A stretch of DNA of 64,000 bases from CAZYTM01 sp964649725. GTDB lineage: Bacteria > Desulfobacterota > Desulfuromonadia > Geobacterales > Geobacteraceae. Location: contig CAZYTM010000002.1 of assembly GCA_964649725.1 (NCBI GenBank), positions 186,001 to 250,000 of the forward strand. Direction: 5' to 3'. The notes under the pieces were generated by a model, which did no database searches, had not been told where the DNA came from, and saw only the letters and a program-made list of their open reading frames with translations. Positions 16,979-24,946 of this stretch are shown in pieces. Positions within the stretch are counted from its first letter, which is position 1; each line of letters begins with the position of its first letter. A program made the position numbers and the translations under genes.

Positions 16979-17907
16979 TATTGCTCCTTTGGTTTAGTTA
17001 TCTTGCAGAATAACGTATCGCATTTGCCAGTTGTAATCATGCTCTGTAAATATGACTTGTCGAGGTCCTCTGTAAATAAGGATGAATATTTGCCTTGGCC
17101 ACCAGGCTTGCCATCAAGCGCCCATGTCATATGATTCGACAGGTCATACCTCTGCTCAGGTATGATTTCATAAACATCTGTAATCCTCTTGAGCAGATAT
17201 TCCAGAGAAGGTCTGTCAAAATAATAATTATGTGCAACACTCCAGTAGAATTTTTGAAAGGCCGGTATATTGTATATGGTAAGAAGCGGGTCGTCCTTGC
17301 TCGGCACCTCAAAGACCATTGACCCACCTGGAGCGACAAACTCAAAGGCTTCTCGCAGGAATTCAAAAGGATCACTGACATGCTCAAGAACAAAAAAATG
17401 CATGACCAGGTCGAAGCTTTGCTTATTAACACTTGATCCCCCCAGGGCAGCAAGTGAATCGAAAACCGGCAAATTCTGACTCTTCAGAAAACTTGTAAAT
17501 CCGCCTGATGGTTCAACGCCAGTTACATTAACCCCCATCTTTACCAGCGGCAAAAGCATGAATCCAGACGAGCAGCCAATTTCCAAGACATGCTTCCCTG
17601 GTTTGATCAGATCACTGAAAAAAGGCCATCTGCGTGTGAACTGCTTTTCATTCGACCGTATATGTGCCTCTGGTGCACTCCAGTCGAAATCTTCCCCAGC
17701 CCTCTTCTCCATGAATTTTTCAAACTCTTTACTGTAGAAGTAACGCTCTTCCTCAAGAGTCAAAGGAGGGAAAAGAAAAGCAACACTACAACTCGGACAG
17801 GTATAAAACTGTTGGCCAGGCACTCCACCATAGACAGTATCTGCAGCAATCGCAAAGGATTCATGCGGAGTATTACACAAACGGCATTGAGTTGGTCTTT
17901 CAGTCAT
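16978..17907 (-). CDS. class I SAM-dependent methyltransferase with N-terminal zinc-finger-like motif
   Basis: A methyltransferase of about 309 residues. The N-terminus has two CXXC pairs (Cys8/Cys11 and Cys37/Cys40) like the zinc-binding module of sugar C-methyltransferases. Motif I is HVLEIGCSSGFML, followed by VEPSGGF and the post-motif LVMHFFVLEHVSDP. It lacks the C-terminal domain of the 400-residue NovU/TylC3-type C-methyltransferases, so it may instead methylate a sugar hydroxyl. The ATG at 17907 has AAGGGA seven bases upstream; an in-frame TTG seven codons earlier is less likely. Confidence 0.85.
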   Translation of the reverse strand: MTERPTQCRLCNTPHESFAIAADTVYGGVPGQQFYTCPSCSVAFLFPPLTLEEERYFYSKEFEKFMEKRAGEDFDWSAPEAHIRSNEKQFTRRWPFFSDLIKPGKHVLEIGCSSGFMLLPLVKMGVNVTGVEPSGGFTSFLKSQNLPVFDSLAALGGSSVNKQSFDLVMHFFVLEHVSDPFEFLREAFEFVAPGGSMVFEVPSKDDPLLTIYNIPAFQKFYWSVAHNYYFDRPSLEYLLKRITDVYEIIPEQRYDLSNHMTWALDGKPGGQGKYSSLFTEDLDKSYLQSMITTGKCDTLFCKITKPKEQ

Positions 17908-17931
17908 ATATATTCCCTTGCCAGACAAATA

Positions 17932-18699
17932 TTAAGCATATTTTTTCATCAACTGATCACTTTGCATATATTGCTCAACTGACCGTAAGTCCTCAACTGT
18001 ATCTACAGATTTGGACTCAAACCTGGTCGGGATCATCTTAACCTTGAGCCCGTTTTCGACTATTCGCATCATGTCAACCGACTCGATTATCTCCAGCGGC
18101 GTCGGCTCCATTTTATTGTACTCTATTAAAAAATCCCGGCGGAAGGGAATAATGCAGACCTGTTTCAGCATCGGAACGTTAGTGACCCCTTTCTTACGTG
18201 AAGGTACAGGTTCTCGTGAAAAATATAGCGCATCACTGAATTTATCCAATACCACCTTTACTTCGTTAGGGTCTTCAAACTCTTCGACAGTCTTGATTTC
18301 GGCCACCAGATTAGTAATCAGTATCGAACCGTCCTGGATCATCGGCTGCACCGCTTCATCTATCATCTCGGGACTTACCATCGGCTCGTCCCCTTGGATC
18401 ATTACCATCAAGTCCACTTTTTTGCCATACTCTGACTCTATTTTCAACATGGCTTCTGCACATCTATCACTCGCCCTTTCATGGGTATCAGAGGTCATAA
18501 TCGCTTTACCACCGATCGACGAAACATAATCAACAACCTCCTGGTCACAGGTTGCCACATAGACTTCATTGAGCAGTTTGCTCATCTTGCTCCGCAGATA
18601 GACATGACCGACCATCGGAATCCCGCAAATTTTTGCTAGCGGTTTGCCCGGGAATCGTGACGATGCCATGCGCGCCGGAATGATACCAATAATATTCAT
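17932..18699 (-). CDS. KdsB-like CMP-ulosonate (3-deoxy sugar acid) cytidylyltransferase
   Basis: A 255-residue enzyme of the CMP-Kdo synthetase family, joining CMP to a 2-keto-3-deoxy sugar acid. Family motifs are IIPARMASSRFPGKPL, IQGDEPM, ALYFSREPVPS, PLEIIESVDMMR and SVDTVEDL. Around the substrate pocket it departs from E. coli KdsB: ERASDRCAEA replaces the usual SGT-ER-AE segment, and LKQVCIIPFRRDFL replaces the IGIYGYR segment. The gene sits beside an HpcH/HpaI aldolase inside the glycan island, which suggests it activates a related ulosonic acid rather than core Kdo. Housekeeping KdsB remains possible because no other kdsB is in view. Confidence 0.83.
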   Translation of the reverse strand: MNIIGIIPARMASSRFPGKPLAKICGIPMVGHVYLRSKMSKLLNEVYVATCDQEVVDYVSSIGGKAIMTSDTHERASDRCAEAMLKIESEYGKKVDLMVMIQGDEPMVSPEMIDEAVQPMIQDGSILITNLVAEIKTVEEFEDPNEVKVVLDKFSDALYFSREPVPSRKKGVTNVPMLKQVCIIPFRRDFLIEYNKMEPTPLEIIESVDMMRIVENGLKVKMIPTRFESKSVDTVEDLRSVEQYMQSDQLMKKYA

Positions 18700-18732
18700 T
18701 ATTCGCTCCTTATACTATTTTTCAGTGACGTA

Positions 18733-19485
18733 TCATATTGCAGAAAGTACTTCCCGGCATTTCTGCCCAAGGTACAGGGTATCCAGACCAACAGCGACAA
18801 ACGTATATCCTTTTCCCCGATAAGCGTTAGCCATCGTCGGGTCTGGCTGTACCACGTGGAATCCCATAGGTTTTTGCAGCCTGCGACAGGTGTCTTCATA
18901 ATGCTTCAATGCCTGCTGAACCTCAGCTCGGTCAAATTCCCCAGGCCATCCTAGAGAGCCGGAAAGATCGTAAGGGCCCACTATAGAGCCGTCCACTCCA
19001 GGGACAGTCAGTATTGCTTCAAGGTTTTCAATAGCCTTGATATGCTCAATCTGAACGATTACGATACTATCCTTCTCAGCCCATTGTTTGTACTCCGTAA
19101 AACCAAAACCGTAACGCTGGGCACGCGCAAGACCAACTCCCCTGCTCCCTACCGGCGGGTATTTAACTGCACCGACAGCTGCCTCTGCCTCCTGACGGCT
19201 GTTTACCATCGGCACAATTACTCCTTGCGCGCCAGCATCCATTACCCTTTTTATAAGATTAGGATTATTCTCGCCAACTCTTACCAGGGGGACAACCCCG
19301 CATAGCTCGATAATTCTGATCAATTCCTGGGCCTGATGTAATGTAATGGCACTATGCTCCATATCAATCGTTAGCCAGTCAAAACCAGACTGAGCCATTA
19401 TCTCTGCAACAGCGGAGTGCCCCAACGTCACCCAGGAGCCCGATGTGAAGTTATTCGCAAGCAGTTTTTCCTTTAGATTGATCAT
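18733..19485 (-). CDS. HpcH/HpaI-family class II pyruvate aldolase
   Basis: A 250-residue aldolase-fold enzyme. Expected metal and catalytic residues are present: His in TIDMEHSAI, Arg in PLVRVGENN, Glu in IVQIEHIKAIEN and Asp in IVGPYDLSGSLG. Known relatives (2-keto-3-deoxy-rhamnonate, 4-hydroxy-2-oxoheptanedioate and 2-keto-3-deoxyglucarate aldolases) add pyruvate to, or release it from, an aldehyde. It lies 33 bases before the KdsB-like gene and 9 bases after the flippase. Context suggests it runs in the synthetic direction to build a 2-keto-3-deoxy acid for CMP activation, instead of a PEP-dependent synthase. Confidence 0.88.
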   Translation of the reverse strand: MINLKEKLLANNFTSGSWVTLGHSAVAEIMAQSGFDWLTIDMEHSAITLHQAQELIRIIELCGVVPLVRVGENNPNLIKRVMDAGAQGVIVPMVNSRQEAEAAVGAVKYPPVGSRGVGLARAQRYGFGFTEYKQWAEKDSIVIVQIEHIKAIENLEAILTVPGVDGSIVGPYDLSGSLGWPGEFDRAEVQQALKHYEDTCRRLQKPMGFHVVQPDPTMANAYRGKGYTFVAVGLDTLYLGQKCREVLSAI

Positions 19486-19494
19486 AATACGCCC

Positions 19495-21054
19495 CTATTT
19501 AGATTTAAGAAATTTATTCTCTACTAATACCCTTACAGATTTTATATCTTCTCGCGTAAGTCCAAATATTATCGGCAGACTATATAGCATCCCGGCAACC
19601 AGCATGGAATATAAAATACCTGAAAGGATGAAACCCTCAAGAACTCTTCCGGACAATATCGGAAGATGGCCGATGACCATTGTTGCAACTGCTGCAAGCA
19701 GCAGTAGGCATCCGATACTTACCAGTTGATGCCCGAAATAGCGGATGAAAGAGAGCTTGAGCAGCTTTGCATTGTAATAGAGTTGCACATTGACACCAAT
19801 AAACTGGATTATCACCATTTTCATTGCCAACCCTGTAGACCCGGCATTTAAGCCCATAAACTCTCTTGGTGCAATCAATAAATAGGTGAGCGGCAGCCCG
19901 ACTAGCATCAATGTTATCCCCACATTCCTGTACAGAGAAGTCTGGCCTGTGGCATAAAATACGGCGCCGCTGAGTTGACCATAGGTCTGATGAACAGGAT
20001 AAAACGCCATGATGATTACCGGAAATAACGCTTCATTATAATCACTACCTCCCATCAGGTAAACCACTTTATCAGCCTGAACTGCAATAAAACATGAAAA
20101 GTATGCAGCTGTTGCATAGAGCAGAGGGATATAACGTCGGAAAAGTACTGCCATCTTAGTCAGATCATTGTTACCAAATGCAATGGCAAACTCTCTGGTG
20201 AGTAAAGGGGTCATCGCGCTGGTAAAGAGAAAACAGATCGCCCCTATCTGATATGAAAGCGAATAAAAGCCCTGTTGAACGCTCCCGGCAAAAGTCTGCA
20301 ACAACCATCGGTCAAGAAGACCGATGCACAACCCCAAGAGTGCGTAACTAAACAGTGGATGACTGTACTGATAAAATTCTCTTATATAGCCTCGCACCTC
20401 TTCATGACTGAGTCGCCACCCCTGACGCAAGGAGTAACCATGTCGTTCAATAACCCAAATGAAAGCAAGGCAGAGGACGAAAAAAAGAATGAACTGATAG
20501 TAAAAAAAACTGCTCAAATTCAACCACTGGTAAAGGTAAAGAACTACAATGAGTATGAGACCTAGTATCTTTTGAAATATCCGGACAATTTCGGCTGAGA
20601 CTGTAATCCCATAGGCGTCAGCCATTTTATTGAGGACTACAACCGTCCAGTTGAGTATGCCCCAGACCGTACCCATATATATATAGATCAACTCCTGGCC
20701 CGGCCATAGTCTGTCATGCGCAGAAGTCATTGCCATTGCCGCAACAAACAGCAACAGGAGAGAGGATATAACCCCAGAGAAATAGAGGTAAAAAGTTACC
20801 AGAGTTGATTCTTTTGGCCGCTGGGAAAGTTTGTTGTAAAAACCTATCGAGGTCCCCGAATCAAAGAAACCGATTACCTGGGTAAAGAAATTGGTTATAA
20901 AATTAAAGTCACCATATGCCTTTGGCCCGAGCCCCCTGGGGATGATCGCCTGTGTCACCAGATTGATGAGCAGCCCGAGCAGATTGGTGCCAAGTTTATA
21001 TGCATAGCGTTTTCTGAGTGAATCATCTTTTGCAGCCAGGTTATTATCTGTCAT
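19495..21054 (-). CDS. wzx: Wzx-type polysaccharide flippase
   Basis: A 519-residue membrane protein with about 12 to 14 hydrophobic segments. The start of the first helix region (YKLGTNLLGLLINLVTQ, then PRGLGPKAYGDFNF) is characteristic of Wzx/RfbX flippases of the MOP superfamily, as are the paired Arg/Lys-rich loops between helices. It should move undecaprenyl-diphosphate-linked repeat units across the inner membrane. The gene follows the unknown 611-residue protein after a 162-base spacer that contains no gene I can support. Confidence 0.9.
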   Translation of the reverse strand: MTDNNLAAKDDSLRKRYAYKLGTNLLGLLINLVTQAIIPRGLGPKAYGDFNFITNFFTQVIGFFDSGTSIGFYNKLSQRPKESTLVTFYLYFSGVISSLLLLFVAAMAMTSAHDRLWPGQELIYIYMGTVWGILNWTVVVLNKMADAYGITVSAEIVRIFQKILGLILIVVLYLYQWLNLSSFFYYQFILFFVLCLAFIWVIERHGYSLRQGWRLSHEEVRGYIREFYQYSHPLFSYALLGLCIGLLDRWLLQTFAGSVQQGFYSLSYQIGAICFLFTSAMTPLLTREFAIAFGNNDLTKMAVLFRRYIPLLYATAAYFSCFIAVQADKVVYLMGGSDYNEALFPVIIMAFYPVHQTYGQLSGAVFYATGQTSLYRNVGITLMLVGLPLTYLLIAPREFMGLNAGSTGLAMKMVIIQFIGVNVQLYYNAKLLKLSFIRYFGHQLVSIGCLLLLAAVATMVIGHLPILSGRVLEGFILSGILYSMLVAGMLYSLPIIFGLTREDIKSVRVLVENKFLKSK

Positions 21055-21216
21055 TATAGCCCATGTAATGCCGGTCGTAATATACTCTCACCCATTATGG
21101 GAGGATCTATGCTGAGATATAATAACTCTCTTCAGCCCATGCTTCTCATAGAAATATTCACTGCCGGCAGATTTGATGATATTTATTCATATATAACATT
21201 AAAGATCCAGCTGATA

Positions 21217-23052
21217 TCAGATAACAGTTTTAACAGCCCCCTCTCCCTTACAGATGCTCTCAATAGTCCTAAGAATAATCTGTTCCGAACCTTCACGGTA
21301 GACATATCTCTTGCAATAGCTGTCATCACGTTTTACCGGCAGTTCACCCGCAAAAAATGCCTGAACCGCTCTGAGCATATCCTCGACAGTGTCGAAACAG
21401 TGGACCCTGCGCTCCAGCATCTCCCGGACTACCTGGTCATACTGGAAAAACTGGTCCCAGAGCAGAAATATCTCTGCATCAAACAGCAATAATTCAACCA
21501 AAGGGGTAGACGGATATTCTATTATAACTACTCGGGGGGAATATATGGACAAATAATCGAGCAGAGTCATGTTAGCTACGATGTGGGCACGCTTCATCCC
21601 CGCCAGTATCGGCATTACCGAGCAATTTTCGTAGCTGGCACCGAGAAATGGCTTTATAGTCACCTCAAGGTTCTCCAGTCCATCTAAATATCTGAGTATC
21701 TGCTCCTGACGATGAGTCAATTCATGGGGGAAGGTACGCGTCAACCCACCTGCAAAAATAGATATCGAATTTGTGAGCGGGAAGAGCACGTCTACAGACT
21801 TTGCGGTTTCTGCTACTCTGGGTTTATGCAGTTTGCCTACCGGGATTATGCTGGCTTTAGACTCTCTGCCGGGGTAGATACGCTTTAAATCATCTGCGGA
21901 AAACCCATAACTGAAAAAATAATCGCAACGTTCGAAATCGGTCACAAATTGCCATGGTTCATGAATCTCACCATAGAGACAGCCGTGCTGGCTACCTATG
22001 ACCGGCACATCAACCGAGCGGAGATATTCAAAGAGCAGACTGTTGGCTTTTGCTGTTGGCGGAAGCCCCCAAATGCCGAGTGAAATGCGACGACTTTCAT
22101 TGAGCTTACTGGCAGCTACAGGTGCAGCCAGATAGTTTCGCATATTGGCATTGAAATCGTCGGCAACAACTCGCAGAATATGCCGCGTAATGGCAGTATC
22201 TTCTGTTGTTGACCGCTGCAGAACCGTTAAATCCAACTTAAACTGAGGCAAGTCAATCGCTTTACACCCGCTGCCGTCCCAATACGAAACCCCATGATCA
22301 GTTACCAGTTTAAGTCTGAGGAATCCAAGGTCATAAAGGGGCTCAAGGAGCAAGATCACATTTTTGCCGCGAAACATACCTGCCGCGTATCTGCACTTAG
22401 CTTTGAGTCGTTCCAGCCGTCTACGAAGCCCTGATATCCTGACTCGCCTCAGAGTACTTAAGCACTTTGCGTAAAGTGAGTCCGGCTTATCGGACGGTCT
22501 CCTGATTATTTCGACTGTAACAGCACAAGGTAGCATCAGTTCCGACATGAGATCCGCCATATCAGCACTGGTATCGATAAGGAAATTCAATTGCCGGTTG
22601 TAGATAATAATCTTCGATATGCAGTATTGTTCCAGGATTCGGCGCAGACAATGTGCATAGATGAGAATGGCGATATAATGATGCTGGCAGTGGTAGGTGT
22701 ATAAAGGGATGAAATATCTTTGCTGAAGCCCAAGCATCTCATTGATACGAGGGGCATAGGCAGCATCTATGGTTTCAAGCAGTTTTTCGATCTCTACTGC
22801 AGCCATCTCCTTGACAGACTTTGCTTCTTCAATAGTGCAGAACTCGCTGAGAGAAGAGCATGCAATGTTATGGTTAATTCGTAGCCATACATCCACGCTT
22901 GAATGTGTGGAAAAAAGCAGTCTGCCCAGATGCAGCCCTGATATGACACAATGCTCCGCATCAGCTACAGAGTGCAAGACAAGCGCTTGTTGTCCAGGCA
23001 CATGACTATCATGTTCTGACACATTATTCATCCTGCTATTATCGGCACTCAT
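21217..23052 (-). CDS. large putative transferase of surface carbohydrate loci (LIC12162-like)
   Basis: A protein of about 611 residues. I cannot assign a reaction. A motif GSQHGCLYGE near residue 365 matches the Gln-His-Gly signature of large transferases described from Leptospira O-antigen loci and of CDP-glycerol-type GT-B proteins. Further C-terminal features are FSYGFSADDLKRIYPG, PVGKLHKP and VVIIEYPSTPLVELL. There is no signal peptide or membrane helix. The start is taken at ATG 23052, 14 bases inside the AsnB gene; an ATG at 23031 and a TTG at 23079 are alternatives. It probably transfers or modifies a sugar of the repeat unit. Confidence 0.6.
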   Translation of the reverse strand: MSADNSRMNNVSEHDSHVPGQQALVLHSVADAEHCVISGLHLGRLLFSTHSSVDVWLRINHNIACSSLSEFCTIEEAKSVKEMAAVEIEKLLETIDAAYAPRINEMLGLQQRYFIPLYTYHCQHHYIAILIYAHCLRRILEQYCISKIIIYNRQLNFLIDTSADMADLMSELMLPCAVTVEIIRRPSDKPDSLYAKCLSTLRRVRISGLRRRLERLKAKCRYAAGMFRGKNVILLLEPLYDLGFLRLKLVTDHGVSYWDGSGCKAIDLPQFKLDLTVLQRSTTEDTAITRHILRVVADDFNANMRNYLAAPVAASKLNESRRISLGIWGLPPTAKANSLLFEYLRSVDVPVIGSQHGCLYGEIHEPWQFVTDFERCDYFFSYGFSADDLKRIYPGRESKASIIPVGKLHKPRVAETAKSVDVLFPLTNSISIFAGGLTRTFPHELTHRQEQILRYLDGLENLEVTIKPFLGASYENCSVMPILAGMKRAHIVANMTLLDYLSIYSPRVVIIEYPSTPLVELLLFDAEIFLLWDQFFQYDQVVREMLERRVHCFDTVEDMLRAVQAFFAGELPVKRDDSYCKRYVYREGSEQIILRTIESICKGEGAVKTVI

Positions 23053-24922
23053 CGAAGAAACGCCTGAACCAAAGTTCAAGGTTAATCAGTTGCCAGAGGA
23101 CCATCTGGTGGTTCTTTTCGCCACACAGATGCTCACTGAACATGGTATTGATACGGGGGATATCAAACAGTCCGCGACTGCGGATTGAATCCGAGTTCAG
23201 CAGGGCATGTACCTGCTCCCGGTTTGTGGTACGAAACCAGACATCAGCGGGTGCGATAAAACCGGCTTTATCCCTCCTCGTCCTGACATCTTCCGGCAGA
23301 ATCCCCTTCATAGCCTCCCGCAGTATCCATTTGCCAATGCCGTTACGGATCTTGAACCTCCCCGGCAGCGAGAAGGCAAACTCTGCCAGACGATAGTCGA
23401 GAAACGGTGAGCGCGATTCGATCGACTGGCTCATGGTGTTACGGTCCTCCGGGCGAAGAGAAGCCGGCACCGTCTCGAACATCAGCTCGGAATATAACCG
23501 CCTGTTCAAAGGCGCATCAAAGGGGTTCTCCAGCCGGACAGGGCGGTGATATTTCTCGACAGCATCGCCGGTAAACAGAGAAGAATAATCGGTAAATCGT
23601 TCACTTTCAATTGCATTCCCCTGCCTGAGCCTGGAGATATATGCGCGAGTGCGCTCAAGTTCCGCCGGATCGCGGCCATGATTCTCTTTCCAACAGGCAA
23701 TCTCATATTCAAGCGCCGGGTCTCCGCTCTCTGCCAGTTCATAAAAATGATAATGATAGTGGTCCCAGTAACCGGCCAGCAGTTCGTCACCGGCATGTCC
23801 GTTTAATACCACCGGCACCTTTTCCAAACCGATTTTCTTGGCGATCAGAAAGAGACTGAACCAGGTGACTGTACAGATCGGCTCGTCATGAAAGCTCAGC
23901 ATTTCATCTACAGTAGAGAAGAGATCGGCAGGGTCAGGCGTTATGTAATGGGAATCGGCGTTAGTCTCCCTGATGACCGAGTTGATGAAGTCACTTTCAT
24001 CATAGACACCCTTTTCTTCGCCGGTCACGCCGGAGAAGGTGATTATCCGCTTGTTGAAGACCTTATAGGCAATGGATGTGATGGAGGTGGAATCCATGCC
24101 ACCGCTCAGCATACAGCCGACCGGCACGTCGCTCCTTAGACGGATTTTTACTGCATCACAGAGGATGTCCCGAAAAGAAGCGATTATCTCATCATCGCTG
24201 GCAGCTGGAGGCTCATTCAACTTCAATGTCCAGTAACGATAGCTGGTACTGTTAAAAGTCTCGTCCAGTTCAATATAGGAACTTTTAGGTACCTGTTTGA
24301 TCCCTTCGAAGTATGAGGCATCATCTACATCTACATAACGATAGTTACCAGCGATATATCGATAAATCTTTTCATAGTTGGGTCGCTTTATCACCGCAGG
24401 ATGGTGGAAAAGGGCCTTTATTTCCGAGGCAAAGATAAATTCAGTCCCGGTATTGAAATAGTAGAGCGGCTTTTTACCAAAGCGGTCACGGGAAAGGATA
24501 ATTTTTCTCTTGTTCAGGTCAATCAGTGCCAGGGCCCACATACCGTTAAAGCGGCTGAAACAGTCTGCGCCCCATTGCTGATATGCCTGTAGAAGGACTT
24601 CGGAATCGCTCTCCGTGCGGAAAACATGCCCTGCTCGCTGCAATTCCTCACGTAGCTCTATGTAGTTGTAAATCTCGCCATTATAAACGACACAAAGGGT
24701 TTTATTGGAGTTCCACATAGGCTGGCGGGCAGATGTGGAGAGATCGATTATGGAAAGCCGCCGATGGCCCAAGGCAAAATGCCGACCATCGACGAAGGTG
24801 AACGACTCCAGACCGCTATCGTCAGGTCCCCTATGGGCTAGGCTTCCGGTCATGTCAGCGATAACACGCGAAAAGTCGAAAGATGGTATTTTATGACTTA
24901 TGAACCCAGCAATTCCACACAC
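23039..24922 (-). CDS. asnB: asparagine synthetase-type amidotransferase (AsnB paralogue 1)
   Basis: A 627-residue glutamine-dependent enzyme. Cys2 of MCGIAGF is the glutaminase nucleophile, and the N-terminal domain keeps SLAHRGPDDSG and CVVYNGEIYNY. The C-terminal synthetase domain has the PP-loop MLSGGMDSTS and a complete core including the ESRSPFLDYRLAEF segment. In glycan clusters such proteins amidate uronic acid carboxyls (WbpS of Pseudomonas aeruginosa O6 is a precedent), so this copy probably acts on a sugar rather than aspartate. It lies 24 bases after the tri-domain ligase gene, and a second intact paralogue is at 29.0 kb. Confidence 0.9.
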   Translation of the reverse strand: MCGIAGFISHKIPSFDFSRVIADMTGSLAHRGPDDSGLESFTFVDGRHFALGHRRLSIIDLSTSARQPMWNSNKTLCVVYNGEIYNYIELREELQRAGHVFRTESDSEVLLQAYQQWGADCFSRFNGMWALALIDLNKRKIILSRDRFGKKPLYYFNTGTEFIFASEIKALFHHPAVIKRPNYEKIYRYIAGNYRYVDVDDASYFEGIKQVPKSSYIELDETFNSTSYRYWTLKLNEPPAASDDEIIASFRDILCDAVKIRLRSDVPVGCMLSGGMDSTSITSIAYKVFNKRIITFSGVTGEEKGVYDESDFINSVIRETNADSHYITPDPADLFSTVDEMLSFHDEPICTVTWFSLFLIAKKIGLEKVPVVLNGHAGDELLAGYWDHYHYHFYELAESGDPALEYEIACWKENHGRDPAELERTRAYISRLRQGNAIESERFTDYSSLFTGDAVEKYHRPVRLENPFDAPLNRRLYSELMFETVPASLRPEDRNTMSQSIESRSPFLDYRLAEFAFSLPGRFKIRNGIGKWILREAMKGILPEDVRTRRDKAGFIAPADVWFRTTNREQVHALLNSDSIRSRGLFDIPRINTMFSEHLCGEKNHQMVLWQLINLELWFRRFFDECR

Positions 24923-24946
24923 TTATATTGGTTTCCTTATTTAGTA

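Noticed and set aside
17932..18699. Calling this gene plain kdsB of core synthesis
   Set aside because: Its substrate-pocket segments differ from E. coli KdsB and it sits with an aldolase in the glycan island, so I kept the broader call; housekeeping use is not excluded.
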